Below the pieces are notes generated by a model, which searched no databases, was not told the origin of the DNA, and saw only the letters and a list, made by a program, of their open reading frames with translations. A stretch of DNA of 64,000 bases from JACVRW01 sp963835705. Lineage in GTDB: Bacteria > Actinomycetota > Thermoleophilia > Solirubrobacterales > Thermoleophilaceae. The position numbers and the translations under genes were made by a program. Of this stretch, positions 43,001 through 50,809 are shown piece after piece. Positions within the stretch are counted from its first letter, which is position 1, and each line of letters starts with the position of its first letter. The stretch is taken from positions 1 through 64,000 of the forward strand of contig CAWIGR010000013.1 in assembly GCA_963835705.1 (NCBI GenBank), in the 5' to 3' direction.

Positions 43001-43596
43001 AGAGCGCCGAGTCCACGCTCAGCTTCGCCATCGAGAGCCACCATCCGCGGCTCGTCATGGCCTGCTCCTTCCAGAAGGAGGAGTCGGTGCTGATCGACAT
43101 GCTGATGGCGATCGAGCCGGCGGCGCGGGTGTTCACGATCGACACCGGCGTGCTGTTCCCCGAGACCTACGAGACCTGGCGCCGGATCGAGGACCGCTAC
43201 GGGCTCAAGATCGAGGTGGTGGACGCGCTGCCTGCGAACGGCACTCCGTGGAGCGCAGCGAGCTGCTGCGGCGCCCGCAAGGTCGAGGCGCTCGACCGCG
43301 CGCTGGACGGCACCGCGGCCTGGATCACGGGTGTCCGGCGGGAGCAGTCCCCCACTCGCGCGGCCGCAAAAAACGTCGAATGGGACGCCGCGCGCGGGGT
43401 CTGGAAGTTCAATCCGCTGGCCGACTGGAGCACCGACGAGGTGTGGAGCTACGTGCACGAGCACGATCTTCCCTACCATCCGCTCCACGACAGGGGCTAC
43501 GCTTCCATCGGCTGCGCCCCCTGCACGATGCCTGGCAACGGCCGGGAAGGACGCTGGGCCGGCCAGTCGAAAACGGAGTGCGGGCTGCACGCATGA
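42988..43596 (+). CDS. cysH: APS/PAPS reductase
   Basis: 202 residues from ATG 42988, overlapping the reductase stop. Reduces adenylyl sulfate to sulfite using thioredoxin. The catalytic cysteine is Cys198 in KTECGLH near the C-terminus. Cys93-Cys94 and Cys176-x2-Cys179 form the CC...CxxC set that binds [4Fe-4S] and marks the APS-using type; this fits the absence of an APS kinase gene or domain in the operon. Substrate-loop motifs SFQKEESVL and DTGVLFPETY are present. Slightly shorter than usual before the first Cys pair. Confidence 0.9.
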   Translation: MRGLESAESTLSFAIESHHPRLVMACSFQKEESVLIDMLMAIEPAARVFTIDTGVLFPETYETWRRIEDRYGLKIEVVDALPANGTPWSAASCCGARKVEALDRALDGTAAWITGVRREQSPTRAAAKNVEWDAARGVWKFNPLADWSTDEVWSYVHEHDLPYHPLHDRGYASIGCAPCTMPGNGREGRWAGQSKTECGLHA

Positions 43597-43637
43597 GAGT
43601 GTTGCGGGTCGCGCCGCGCTAGTTCCGTGCCCACAAC

Positions 43638-44543
43638 ATGAGCTACGAGATCGCACACCTCCGGGCACTCGAGTCCGAGGCCATCCACGTGATTCGCGAG
43701 GTGGCCGCAGAGCTCGAGCGCGGCGTGCTGCTGTTTTCGGGCGGCAAGGACTCCGCCGTCCTGCTCCATCTCGCCCGCAAGGCCTTCCACCCGGCGGGGC
43801 TGCCGTTCCCGGTCATGCACGTGGATACGGGCCACAACTTCCCGGAGGTCCTCGAGTACCGCGACCGCATGGTCGCGGACCTCGACGCGCGGCTGATCGT
43901 GGCGAGCGTGCAGGACTCGATCGACAACGGCCGCGTGGTCGACGAGCAGGGCCCGCGCGCGTCGCGCAACCGGCTCCAGTCGGTCACCCTGCTCGACGCG
44001 ATCGAGGAGCACGGCTTCAAGGCCGCCTTCGGCGGCGCCCGCCGCGACGAGGAGCGCGCCCGCGCGAAGGAGCGCATCCTCTCGTTCCGCGACGACTTCG
44101 GCCAGTGGGACCCCAAGGCCCAGCGGCCGGAGTTGTGGAACGTCTACAACGGCTTCGTCAAGCCGGGCGAGCACGTGCGCGTGTTCCCGCTCTCGAACTG
44201 GACCGAGCTCGACGTGTGGCAGTACATCCGCGAGGAGCGGATCGACCTGCCGCCGATCTACTTCGCCCACGAGCGCAACGTGTTCCGCCGCGACGGGATG
44301 CTCTACGCGGTGTCCGAGTTCGTCGAGCTGCTGCCCGGTGAGAAGCCGTTCATGGAGTCGGTGCGCTTCCGCACCGTCGGCGACATGAGCTGCACCGGCG
44401 CGGTCGCGTCGAAGGCCAAGACGCTCGAGTCGGTGGTGGCGGAGATCGCCGCCACCCGGATCACCGAGCGCGGCGAGACGCGGGCGGACGACCGGATCTC
44501 GGAGGCCGCCATGGAGGACCGCAAGAAGGAGGGTTACTTCTAG
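43638..44543 (+). CDS. cysD: Sulfate adenylyltransferase subunit 2
   Basis: 301 residues, intact. Forms adenylyl sulfate from ATP and sulfate with CysN, which supplies GTP hydrolysis energy. The PP-loop SGGKDS lies at residues 35-40 in LLFSGGKDSAVLLHLA, with HVDTGHNFPEV, FGGARRDEERARAKER and the C-terminal MEDRKKEGYF, a conserved CysD ending. Two bases separate it from cysN. Confidence 0.95.
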   Translation: MSYEIAHLRALESEAIHVIREVAAELERGVLLFSGGKDSAVLLHLARKAFHPAGLPFPVMHVDTGHNFPEVLEYRDRMVADLDARLIVASVQDSIDNGRVVDEQGPRASRNRLQSVTLLDAIEEHGFKAAFGGARRDEERARAKERILSFRDDFGQWDPKAQRPELWNVYNGFVKPGEHVRVFPLSNWTELDVWQYIREERIDLPPIYFAHERNVFRRDGMLYAVSEFVELLPGEKPFMESVRFRTVGDMSCTGAVASKAKTLESVVAEIAATRITERGETRADDRISEAAMEDRKKEGYF

Positions 44544-44545
44544 GC

Positions 44546-45832
44546 ATGTCGCCCGGCGCCGCGACCAACGGGCGGCCCGTCGCCCGCACCTCGGAGCTGG
44601 TCCGCTTCGCCACCGCCGGCTCGGTGGACGACGGCAAGTCCACCCTGATCGGCCGCCTCCTCTACGACACCAAGTCGATCTTCGAGGACCAGCTCGAGCA
44701 CGTGGAGCAGACCTCGCTGCGACGCGGTGACGGCTACATCAACCTGGCGCTGCTGACCGACGGCCTGCGCGCCGAGCGCGAGCAGGGCATCACGATCGAC
44801 GTCGCCTACCGCTACTTCCACACGCCGCGGCGCAAGTTCATCATCGCCGACACGCCGGGCCACGAGCAGTACACGCGCAACATGGTCACCGGCGCCTCCA
44901 CCGCAGACCTGGCGCTGGTCCTGGTCGACGCCCGCAAGGGCGTGCTCGAGCAGTCGCGCCGGCACGCCTTCATCGCCTCCCTGCTGCGGATCCCGCACCT
45001 GGTGGTGTGCGTGAACAAGATGGACCTGGTCGCGTTCGACCAAGAGGTGTTCGAGCGCATCACCTCCGAGTTCTCGGGCTGGGCGGCCAAGCTCGACATC
45101 CACGACGTCACCTTCATCCCGATCTCGGCGCTGCACGGCGACAACGTGGTGGAGCGCTCGGAGCGGATGCCCTGGTACGAGGGGCCCTCGCTGCTCTACC
45201 ACCTCGAGCACGTGCACGTGGCCTCGGACCGCAACCTGCAGGACGCGCGCTTCCCGGTCCAGTGGGTCGTGCGCCCTATGACCGACGAGCACCACGACTA
45301 CCGCGGCTACGCCGGCGAGGTGGCGTCCGGCGTGTTCCGCGCCGGCGACGAGGTCCTCGTGCTGCCGTCGGGCCGCTCGTCGCGCATCGCTTCGATCGAC
45401 ACCTACGAGGGCGAGCTCGAGGAGGCCTACCCGCCGCTGTCGGTGACGATGCGGCTCGAGGACGACATCGACATCTCCCGCGGCGACATGATCTGCCGCC
45501 CGCAGAACCGCCCCGTCGAGGCCCGCGAGATCGACGCGATGGTCTGCTGGATGTCCGAGCGGCCGCTCTCGGCCAGAGGGCGCTACCGCATCAAGCACAC
45601 CGCGCGCACCGCGCTCGCCAAGGTGGACGAGTTGCTCTACCGCATCGACGTGAACTCGCTCCACCGCGAGGAGCACGCCGAGGGGCTCGAGCTGAACGAG
45701 ATCGGACGCCTGCGGCTGCGCCTGTCCGCGCCGCTGTTCGTGGACGAGTACCGGCGCAACCGCGCCACGGGCAGCTTCATCCTCATCGACGAGTCGACGA
45801 ACGACACCGTCGGTGCAGGGATGGTCCTCTGA
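44546..45832 (+). CDS. cysN: Sulfate adenylyltransferase subunit 1 (GTPase)
   Basis: 428 residues from ATG 44546. EF-Tu-like GTPase partner of CysD. The P-loop GSVDDGKS is at residues 25-32, then LLTDGLRAEREQGITID (switch 1 side), ADTPGHEQYTRNMVTGAS and VNKMDLVAF. The elongation-factor-like second and third barrels follow. The protein ends without the APS kinase (CysC) domain found fused in many actinobacterial CysNC proteins, consistent with the APS-type CysH upstream. Confidence 0.95.
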   Translation: MSPGAATNGRPVARTSELVRFATAGSVDDGKSTLIGRLLYDTKSIFEDQLEHVEQTSLRRGDGYINLALLTDGLRAEREQGITIDVAYRYFHTPRRKFIIADTPGHEQYTRNMVTGASTADLALVLVDARKGVLEQSRRHAFIASLLRIPHLVVCVNKMDLVAFDQEVFERITSEFSGWAAKLDIHDVTFIPISALHGDNVVERSERMPWYEGPSLLYHLEHVHVASDRNLQDARFPVQWVVRPMTDEHHDYRGYAGEVASGVFRAGDEVLVLPSGRSSRIASIDTYEGELEEAYPPLSVTMRLEDDIDISRGDMICRPQNRPVEAREIDAMVCWMSERPLSARGRYRIKHTARTALAKVDELLYRIDVNSLHREEHAEGLELNEIGRLRLRLSAPLFVDEYRRNRATGSFILIDESTNDTVGAGMVL

Positions 45833-45860
45833 CGCCTTCTCAAGCTACCCTGCCGCTCTT

Positions 45861-46760
45861 GTGGACTTTGCCCTGATCGCGTTCGGCCTCGGGGTCGGGA
45901 TCCTCGTGGGCATGACCGGCATCGGCGGCGGCTCGCTGATGACGCCGATGCTGATCCTCGTCTTCGGCGTCACGCCGGTCACCGCCATCGGCACCGACCT
46001 CGCCTACGCGGCCGTGACCAAGACGGTCGGCGGCTGGAAGCACCTGAGCCAGAAGACCGTGGACATCCGGCTGTCGAGCTGGATGGCGCTCGGCTCCGTG
46101 CCGGCGGCGATCGGCGGCGTCTGGGCGCTCGGATTGCTGGAGGAGGCCGCGGGCCGGGACTTCGACGACCTCGTGATCGCGATCCTGGCCGGGGCGCTGC
46201 TGCTCACGGGCGCGGCCACGCTGATACGCGCCTTCCTGAAGCGGATGCACGAGCGCGAGCGGGACACGATCGAGCTGGAGCGCCGGCACAAGGTCGGCGC
46301 CGTGGTGCTCGGGCTGGCCGTCGGCTTCGTGCTCGGCGTGACCTCCGCCGGCAGCGGCGCCCTGATCGCGGTGGGGCTGATCCTGCTGTTCCGCCTGACC
46401 CCGACGCGGGTGGTGGGCACGGACGTGTTCCACGCCGCCATCCTGCTATGGGCGGCCGGCCTCGCCCACGTGACCGCCGGCAACGTCGACTTCGCGCTGG
46501 CCGGGACGATCCTGCTCGGCTCGGTCCCGGGCGTGTGGCTCGGCAGCCACTGGTCGGTCCGCGTCGAGCCGGCGGTCCTCCGCACGACGCTGGCCGTGGT
46601 GCTGATCGGCGCCGGCCTGGCCCTCTTGATCAAGGCGGGCCTCGACATCCCGCTCCTGGTGATCGCGCCGTTCCCTGTGGCGGTGATCGTGCTGCTCGTG
46701 GTGACGATCGTGCGATACCGGCGGGCGCAGATCGGCGACGTGGTTCGGGGAGCTCCCTGA
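45861..46760 (+). CDS. TauE/SafE family sulfite or anion exporter
   Basis: 299 residues from GTG 45861 (VDFALIAFGLGVGILVGMTGIGGGSL). Eight or so membrane segments; both halves carry the family repeat, GMTGIGGGSLMTPML in the first and GVTSAGSGALIAVGLIL in the second. TauE/SafE proteins move sulfite, sulfoacetate or similar anions across the membrane. Its place directly after cysN, same strand, suggests removal of excess sulfite or transport of a sulfur anion. The start is chosen because the upstream residues overlap cysN without family likeness. Confidence 0.82.
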   Translation: MDFALIAFGLGVGILVGMTGIGGGSLMTPMLILVFGVTPVTAIGTDLAYAAVTKTVGGWKHLSQKTVDIRLSSWMALGSVPAAIGGVWALGLLEEAAGRDFDDLVIAILAGALLLTGAATLIRAFLKRMHERERDTIELERRHKVGAVVLGLAVGFVLGVTSAGSGALIAVGLILLFRLTPTRVVGTDVFHAAILLWAAGLAHVTAGNVDFALAGTILLGSVPGVWLGSHWSVRVEPAVLRTTLAVVLIGAGLALLIKAGLDIPLLVIAPFPVAVIVLLVVTIVRYRRAQIGDVVRGAP

Positions 46761-46787
46761 CGGGCCTCTAAACAGCTTACGGCCGCG

Positions 46788-47258
46788 CTACGAGCGCTTC
46801 ATCGTCCGCACGCCGCCCTCCGGCGTCCAGACCTCGATCACGAGCGCCTTGCGCTCGTCGTCGAGCTCGACGGTCGAGACCTCGCGCAGGTCGAGCCGGA
46901 ACAGGTGCGAGGAGCCGGGCGGCGCCTTGTGGCCGTGGATCTCGCGCACGCGGTCCGGGTCCACGATCTCCTCGGCCACGCCGGCCAGCTTGGCGTCGCC
47001 GCTCCAGTCCGGCGGATCGTCTGAGCCGCCGTGGAGTGCGAAGCGCGGGTCGCGCTGCAGGTCGCGCGCCTTGCGCGCCTGCCACATCGAGCCGATCCAC
47101 AGCTCCCCGTCGGCGAACTCGGTCTCGGTGCCGGAGATGCGCGGCGAGCCGTCGCTCCGCACGGTGGCGAGCGTCTTGTGGGTGTGGGCGTCGAGCCGGG
47201 CCCGGACCCGCTCGGCGAGCGCGGGGGCCTCGGCTTCGAACTCCGACCAGCTGGGCAT
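46788..47258 (-). CDS. PPOX-fold flavin/F420-binding protein
   Basis: 156 residues from ATG 47258 (MPSWSEFEAEAPALAERVRARL). Pyridoxamine-phosphate-oxidase-like split barrel: HKTLATVRSDGSPRISGTETEF, LWIGSMWQARKARDLQRDPRFAL, and a C-terminal LREVSTVELDD strand. Members bind FMN, F420 or heme and often act as redox enzymes on unknown substrates. Convergent with the TauE-type gene; followed in the same direction upstream by the homoserine dehydrogenase gene 55 bases away. Confidence 0.8.
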   Translation of the reverse strand: MPSWSEFEAEAPALAERVRARLDAHTHKTLATVRSDGSPRISGTETEFADGELWIGSMWQARKARDLQRDPRFALHGGSDDPPDWSGDAKLAGVAEEIVDPDRVREIHGHKAPPGSSHLFRLDLREVSTVELDDERKALVIEVWTPEGGVRTMKRS

Positions 47259-47312
47259 GCCCGACAGGGTGGCGCACCGGGTCGGCGGCGTCCACAAGCA
47301 CGTCGAACTCGA

Positions 47313-48377
47313 TCAAGCGACGACCTGTCCCCCTGGCCGACCGCTGGCGCCCCGCGCGACCGCAATCAGGTCGCTGAGCACGCCCTGCCCGGCAAGCTCG
47401 GGGCCGGCGCCCGGCCCGGCCACGGCGACCTCCCCGACGGGGGTCGCGCGGCACACCACCGCGTTCGTGGTCCCATCGATGCTCGCAAGCGGATCGTCTT
47501 GGCGAACGAGCTCCGGCTCCACGCGCGCCGTCACGTCCCCCGCGCCGCCCGGCCCGGCGAACTCGAGCGTCGCGACGTGTTTGAGCCGCATCCCCGAGGC
47601 GGCGGCCTGCTCGATCTCGGACGGTGCGATGGCGTCGATGCCGCGACGCAGGACCTGGCCGGCCTGGAGCTGCCTCCCGAACACGAGCGCCGAGAGGATC
47701 ATCACCTTCGCCACGGAGTCGTGGCCCTCCACGTCGGCGGCCGGGTCTCGCTCGGCCAGCCCCGCCGCCTGGGCCTCCGCAAGCGCCTCGTCGTAGGTGC
47801 TGCCCTCCGCCATCCGCGTAAGGATGAAGTTGGCGGTGGCGTTGAGGAGGCCGCGCAGCCCGACCGGCACCGCTCCCGCCAGGCCCTCGGTCAGCGTGCT
47901 GAGCAGCGGCGTGCCCGACATCACGGTGGACTCGGCCCGGAACGGGACCCCGCGGCCGCGCGCCAGCTCGGCCAGCTCCACGCCGCGCAGCGCGACGGGC
48001 CATTTGTTGGACGTGACCACCGGGATCCCACGGGCGAGCGCCTCGCGCATGTGGGAGAGCCCCGGCTCACCGCCCTCCGCGGGGCTCGCGGTCACCTCCA
48101 CGAGCAGGTCGGCGTCCGTGGCGCGCAGGCCTTCGAGCGCCGTCGCCCAGCGGCGCGCCCCCGGGAGCTCGGCGATCGACCGTCCTTCCCCGGCGCGTTC
48201 GAGAGCGGACCGCAGATCGAGCCCGTCGCCGTGGTGCACGAACCCGTCGCGGGCGTTGGCGATTCCCACGACCGACACCTCCACGCGGTACCGGGCTGCG
48301 AGCCGCTCGCCCTCCGAGTCGAGCGTCCGCGCGAGCCACCGTCCGACCGTGCCGAACCCGACGAGCCAGATCCGCAT
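47313..48377 (-). CDS. hom: Homoserine dehydrogenase, short form without ACT domain
   Basis: 354 residues, intact. Reduces aspartate semialdehyde to homoserine, precursor of Thr and Met. The nucleotide-binding start is MRIWLVGFGTVGRWLARTL, with LLVEVTASPAEGG, VVTSNKWPVAL, the catalytic region GLLNATANFILTRMAEGSTYDEAL and AERDPAADVEGHDSVAKVMIL, which holds the conserved Asp and Lys. It ends right after the catalytic domain, so no C-terminal ACT domain is there to give threonine feedback inhibition. Divergent from the DAHP synthase gene with 43 bases between starts. Confidence 0.92.
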   Translation of the reverse strand: MRIWLVGFGTVGRWLARTLDSEGERLAARYRVEVSVVGIANARDGFVHHGDGLDLRSALERAGEGRSIAELPGARRWATALEGLRATDADLLVEVTASPAEGGEPGLSHMREALARGIPVVTSNKWPVALRGVELAELARGRGVPFRAESTVMSGTPLLSTLTEGLAGAVPVGLRGLLNATANFILTRMAEGSTYDEALAEAQAAGLAERDPAADVEGHDSVAKVMILSALVFGRQLQAGQVLRRGIDAIAPSEIEQAAASGMRLKHVATLEFAGPGGAGDVTARVEPELVRQDDPLASIDGTTNAVVCRATPVGEVAVAGPGAGPELAGQGVLSDLIAVARGASGRPGGQVVA

Positions 48378-48420
48378 TTCAAACCTCCAGTCTCGACCTG
48401 GGCACTAGCCTCCACTGCGC

Positions 48421-49443
48421 ATGATGGTGGTCATGACACCCGAGGCCACGCCCGCTCAGATCGAGGCGGTCGTGGCCAAGCTCGAGGCGCGGGGGGTGCA
48501 CGCCAAGGTGATGCCGGGCGAGCTCACCACGGCCATCGGCGCCATCGGGGATCCCGAGGGCGTCCGGGAGCTGGGGCTCGAGGGGCTCGCGGGCGTCGAT
48601 CAGGTCATCCCGATCTCGCGGCCCTACAAGCTCGCGTCCAGCGAGCTCTCCCACCACGAGCGCACGGCGTTCGACGTCGACGGACGCCGGATCGGGGCGT
48701 CCGACTCGTTCTGCCTCATCGCCGGGCCGTGCACCGTCGAGACAGCCGACCAGACCCGCACCGTCGCGCGGGCGGTGGCCGCCGCGGGCGCATCCATGCT
48801 CCGCGGCGGGGCCTTCAAGCCTCGCACGTCGCCGTTCTCGTTCCAGGGGCTCGGCTACCAGGGTCTCGACATCCTGGCCGAGGTGCGCGCCGAGACGGGC
48901 CTGCCGCTCGTGAGCGAGCTCACCTCGGCTCAGCACGCCGACCGCCTCGCCGAGGTCGTGGACGTGCTCCAGGTCGGCGCCCGCAACATGCAGAACTACG
49001 GCCTGCTCGAGGTGGTCGGCAAGCTCGGGAAGCCGGTGCTCCTGAAGCGCGGCCTCTCCTCCACGCTCGACGAGTTGCTCATGGCCGCCGACTACGTGCT
49101 GAAGGAGGGCAACGAGCGCGTCGCGCTGTGCGAGCGCGGCATCCGCACCTTCGAGACCGCCACGCGCTTCACGCTCGACCTCGGCGCGGTGCCCTGGCTC
49201 AAGCTCCACACCCACCTGCCGGTGATCGTCGACCCGTCGCACGCCTCCGGAGACCGGCGCCTGGTGGGCCCGCTCGCCCGGGCGGCGGCCGCGGCGGGCG
49301 CCGACGGCATCATCGTCGAGGTGCACGACGATCCCGAGGCCGCCCTCTGCGACGGCCCGCATCAGATCTACGCGAAGGACTTCCCCGCCTTCGCCGCCGA
49401 CGTGGCCGCCCACGCCGGACTGCTCGGGAAGAAGCTCGCATGA
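48421..49443 (+). CDS. aroF: 3-deoxy-7-phosphoheptulonate synthase (AroA-I beta type)
   Basis: 340 residues from ATG 48421. First step of aromatic amino-acid synthesis, joining phosphoenolpyruvate and erythrose 4-phosphate. Residues 1-70 are the ferredoxin-like regulatory domain of this subtype (MMVVMTPEATPAQIEAVVAK). The barrel follows with CLIAGPCTVE, LRGGAFKPRTSPFSFQG, VLQVGARNMQNYGLL, VLLKRGLSST and PVIVDPSHASGDRRLV, all metal- and substrate-binding landmarks. The last four bases overlap the P450 start (ATGA). Confidence 0.93.
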   Translation: MMVVMTPEATPAQIEAVVAKLEARGVHAKVMPGELTTAIGAIGDPEGVRELGLEGLAGVDQVIPISRPYKLASSELSHHERTAFDVDGRRIGASDSFCLIAGPCTVETADQTRTVARAVAAAGASMLRGGAFKPRTSPFSFQGLGYQGLDILAEVRAETGLPLVSELTSAQHADRLAEVVDVLQVGARNMQNYGLLEVVGKLGKPVLLKRGLSSTLDELLMAADYVLKEGNERVALCERGIRTFETATRFTLDLGAVPWLKLHTHLPVIVDPSHASGDRRLVGPLARAAAAAGADGIIVEVHDDPEAALCDGPHQIYAKDFPAFAADVAAHAGLLGKKLA

Positions 49444-50765
49444 CCACGGCGCTCCTACGCGACCCGGTGGCGCCCGACATCCTTCCGCCCGGCCCCTCGG
49501 CCTCGCGCCCGCTGCAGACGGTGCGCTGGATCTTCCGCCCCGGCGCGATGCTCGAGGACTGCCGCCGGCGCTACGGCGACATGTTCACCCTGCGCATCGC
49601 CCACGAGGGGCTCTGGGTCTTCCTCGCCCATCCCGATGCGGTCAAGCAGGTCTTCACCGGCGACCCGCGCGTGCTCCACGCGGGCGAGGCGAACGTCGTG
49701 CTGCTGCCGATGCTCGGCCATCACTCGGTGCTGCTGCTCGACGAGGCGGCCCACATGTCGCAGCGCAAGCTGATGCTGCCCTCCTTCCACGGCGAGCGCA
49801 TGCGCGGCTACGAGCAGGTGATGGCCGAGGTGGCGCGCGCCGAGATCGAGCGCTGGCCGCTCGGCGAGCCGCGCGCGGTGCGGCCGGCCATGCAGCGCAT
49901 CACGCTCGAGGTGATCATGCGCACCGTCTTCGGAGTCCAGGACGAGGCCCGCCGCCGGCCGCTGCGCGACGCGCTCGACGCGGCGCTCGAGTGGGGCTCC
50001 GACCCGCGCCGCATGGGGCTGCTGGCCACGCTCGGCCCGCACCGCGTGGCGGAGACGCGGATGTTCCGCCGCGTCCGCGACCCCGCCGACGAGCTGATTT
50101 ACGAGGAGATCCGCCGGCGCCGCGACGCCACCGACCTGGCCGAGCGCGACGACGTGCTGTCCCTGCTCCTGCAGGCACGCCACGACGACGGGCACCCGAT
50201 GACCGACGAGGAGCTACGCGACGAGCTCATGACCCTGCTGGTGGCCGGGCACGAGACCACCGCCTCGTCGCTCGCCTGGGCCGTCGAGCGCCTGGTGCGC
50301 CACCCGGACAAGCTGGAGCGGCTGCGCGACGGCGAGGACGACTACCTCGACGCCGTCTGCAAGGAGACGCTGCGCCTGCGGCCGATCCTCGCGCTTGTGC
50401 TGCGGCGCCTGACCGAGCCGATGGAGATCGGCGGCCGCTTGCTCCCGGCGGGCGTGAACGTGGCGCCGTGCATCTACCTGGTGCACCGCCGCGCCGACGT
50501 CTACCCCGACCCGCTCGCCTTCCGCCCCGAGCGCTTCCTCGAGCAGCCCGCCGGCACCTACACCTGGATCCCGTTCGGCGGCGGCGTGCGGCGCTGCCTG
50601 GGCGCCAGCTTCGCCCTGTTCGAGATGAAGGTCGTGCTGCGCGAGCTGGTGAGCCGGCTGCGGCTGCGCGCGGCGGACCCGCGCCCCGAGCGGATCACAC
50701 GGCGGGCGATAACGCTGGTGCCCGATCGCGGCGGCACGGTCGTGGCCGAGCGACGGGCCGCATAG
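49440..50765 (+). CDS. Cytochrome P450
   Basis: 441 residues from ATG 49440, intact. Heme-thiolate monooxygenase. The heme ligand is Cys386 in PFGGGVRRCLG, the oxygen-activating I-helix motif AGHETT is at 269-274, and the ExxR pair is in KETLRLRP. PERF-type motif FRPERFL is also present. No ferredoxin or reductase gene is nearby. Its start overlaps the DAHP synthase stop, so it is translationally coupled to an aromatic-pathway enzyme, hinting at an aromatic or other chorismate-derived substrate; that is inference. Confidence 0.93.
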   Translation: MTTALLRDPVAPDILPPGPSASRPLQTVRWIFRPGAMLEDCRRRYGDMFTLRIAHEGLWVFLAHPDAVKQVFTGDPRVLHAGEANVVLLPMLGHHSVLLLDEAAHMSQRKLMLPSFHGERMRGYEQVMAEVARAEIERWPLGEPRAVRPAMQRITLEVIMRTVFGVQDEARRRPLRDALDAALEWGSDPRRMGLLATLGPHRVAETRMFRRVRDPADELIYEEIRRRRDATDLAERDDVLSLLLQARHDDGHPMTDEELRDELMTLLVAGHETTASSLAWAVERLVRHPDKLERLRDGEDDYLDAVCKETLRLRPILALVLRRLTEPMEIGGRLLPAGVNVAPCIYLVHRRADVYPDPLAFRPERFLEQPAGTYTWIPFGGGVRRCLGASFALFEMKVVLRELVSRLRLRAADPRPERITRRAITLVPDRGGTVVAERRAA

Positions 50766-50774
50766 CGGACGCGA

Positions 50775-50809
50775 CTGACGTTAGCCGCGTATATCGCGGT
50801 CAACGTCAG
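50775..50809. terminator. 35-base hairpin between convergent genes
   Basis: Outer stem CTGACGTT (50775-50782) / AACGTCAG (50802-50809), then one mismatch and one G-T pair, then inner stem CCGCG (50785-50789) / CGCGG (50795-50799) with loop TATAT. It starts ten bases after the P450 stop and overlaps the likely stop of the convergent hydrolase, so it can end both transcripts. Confidence 0.75.
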
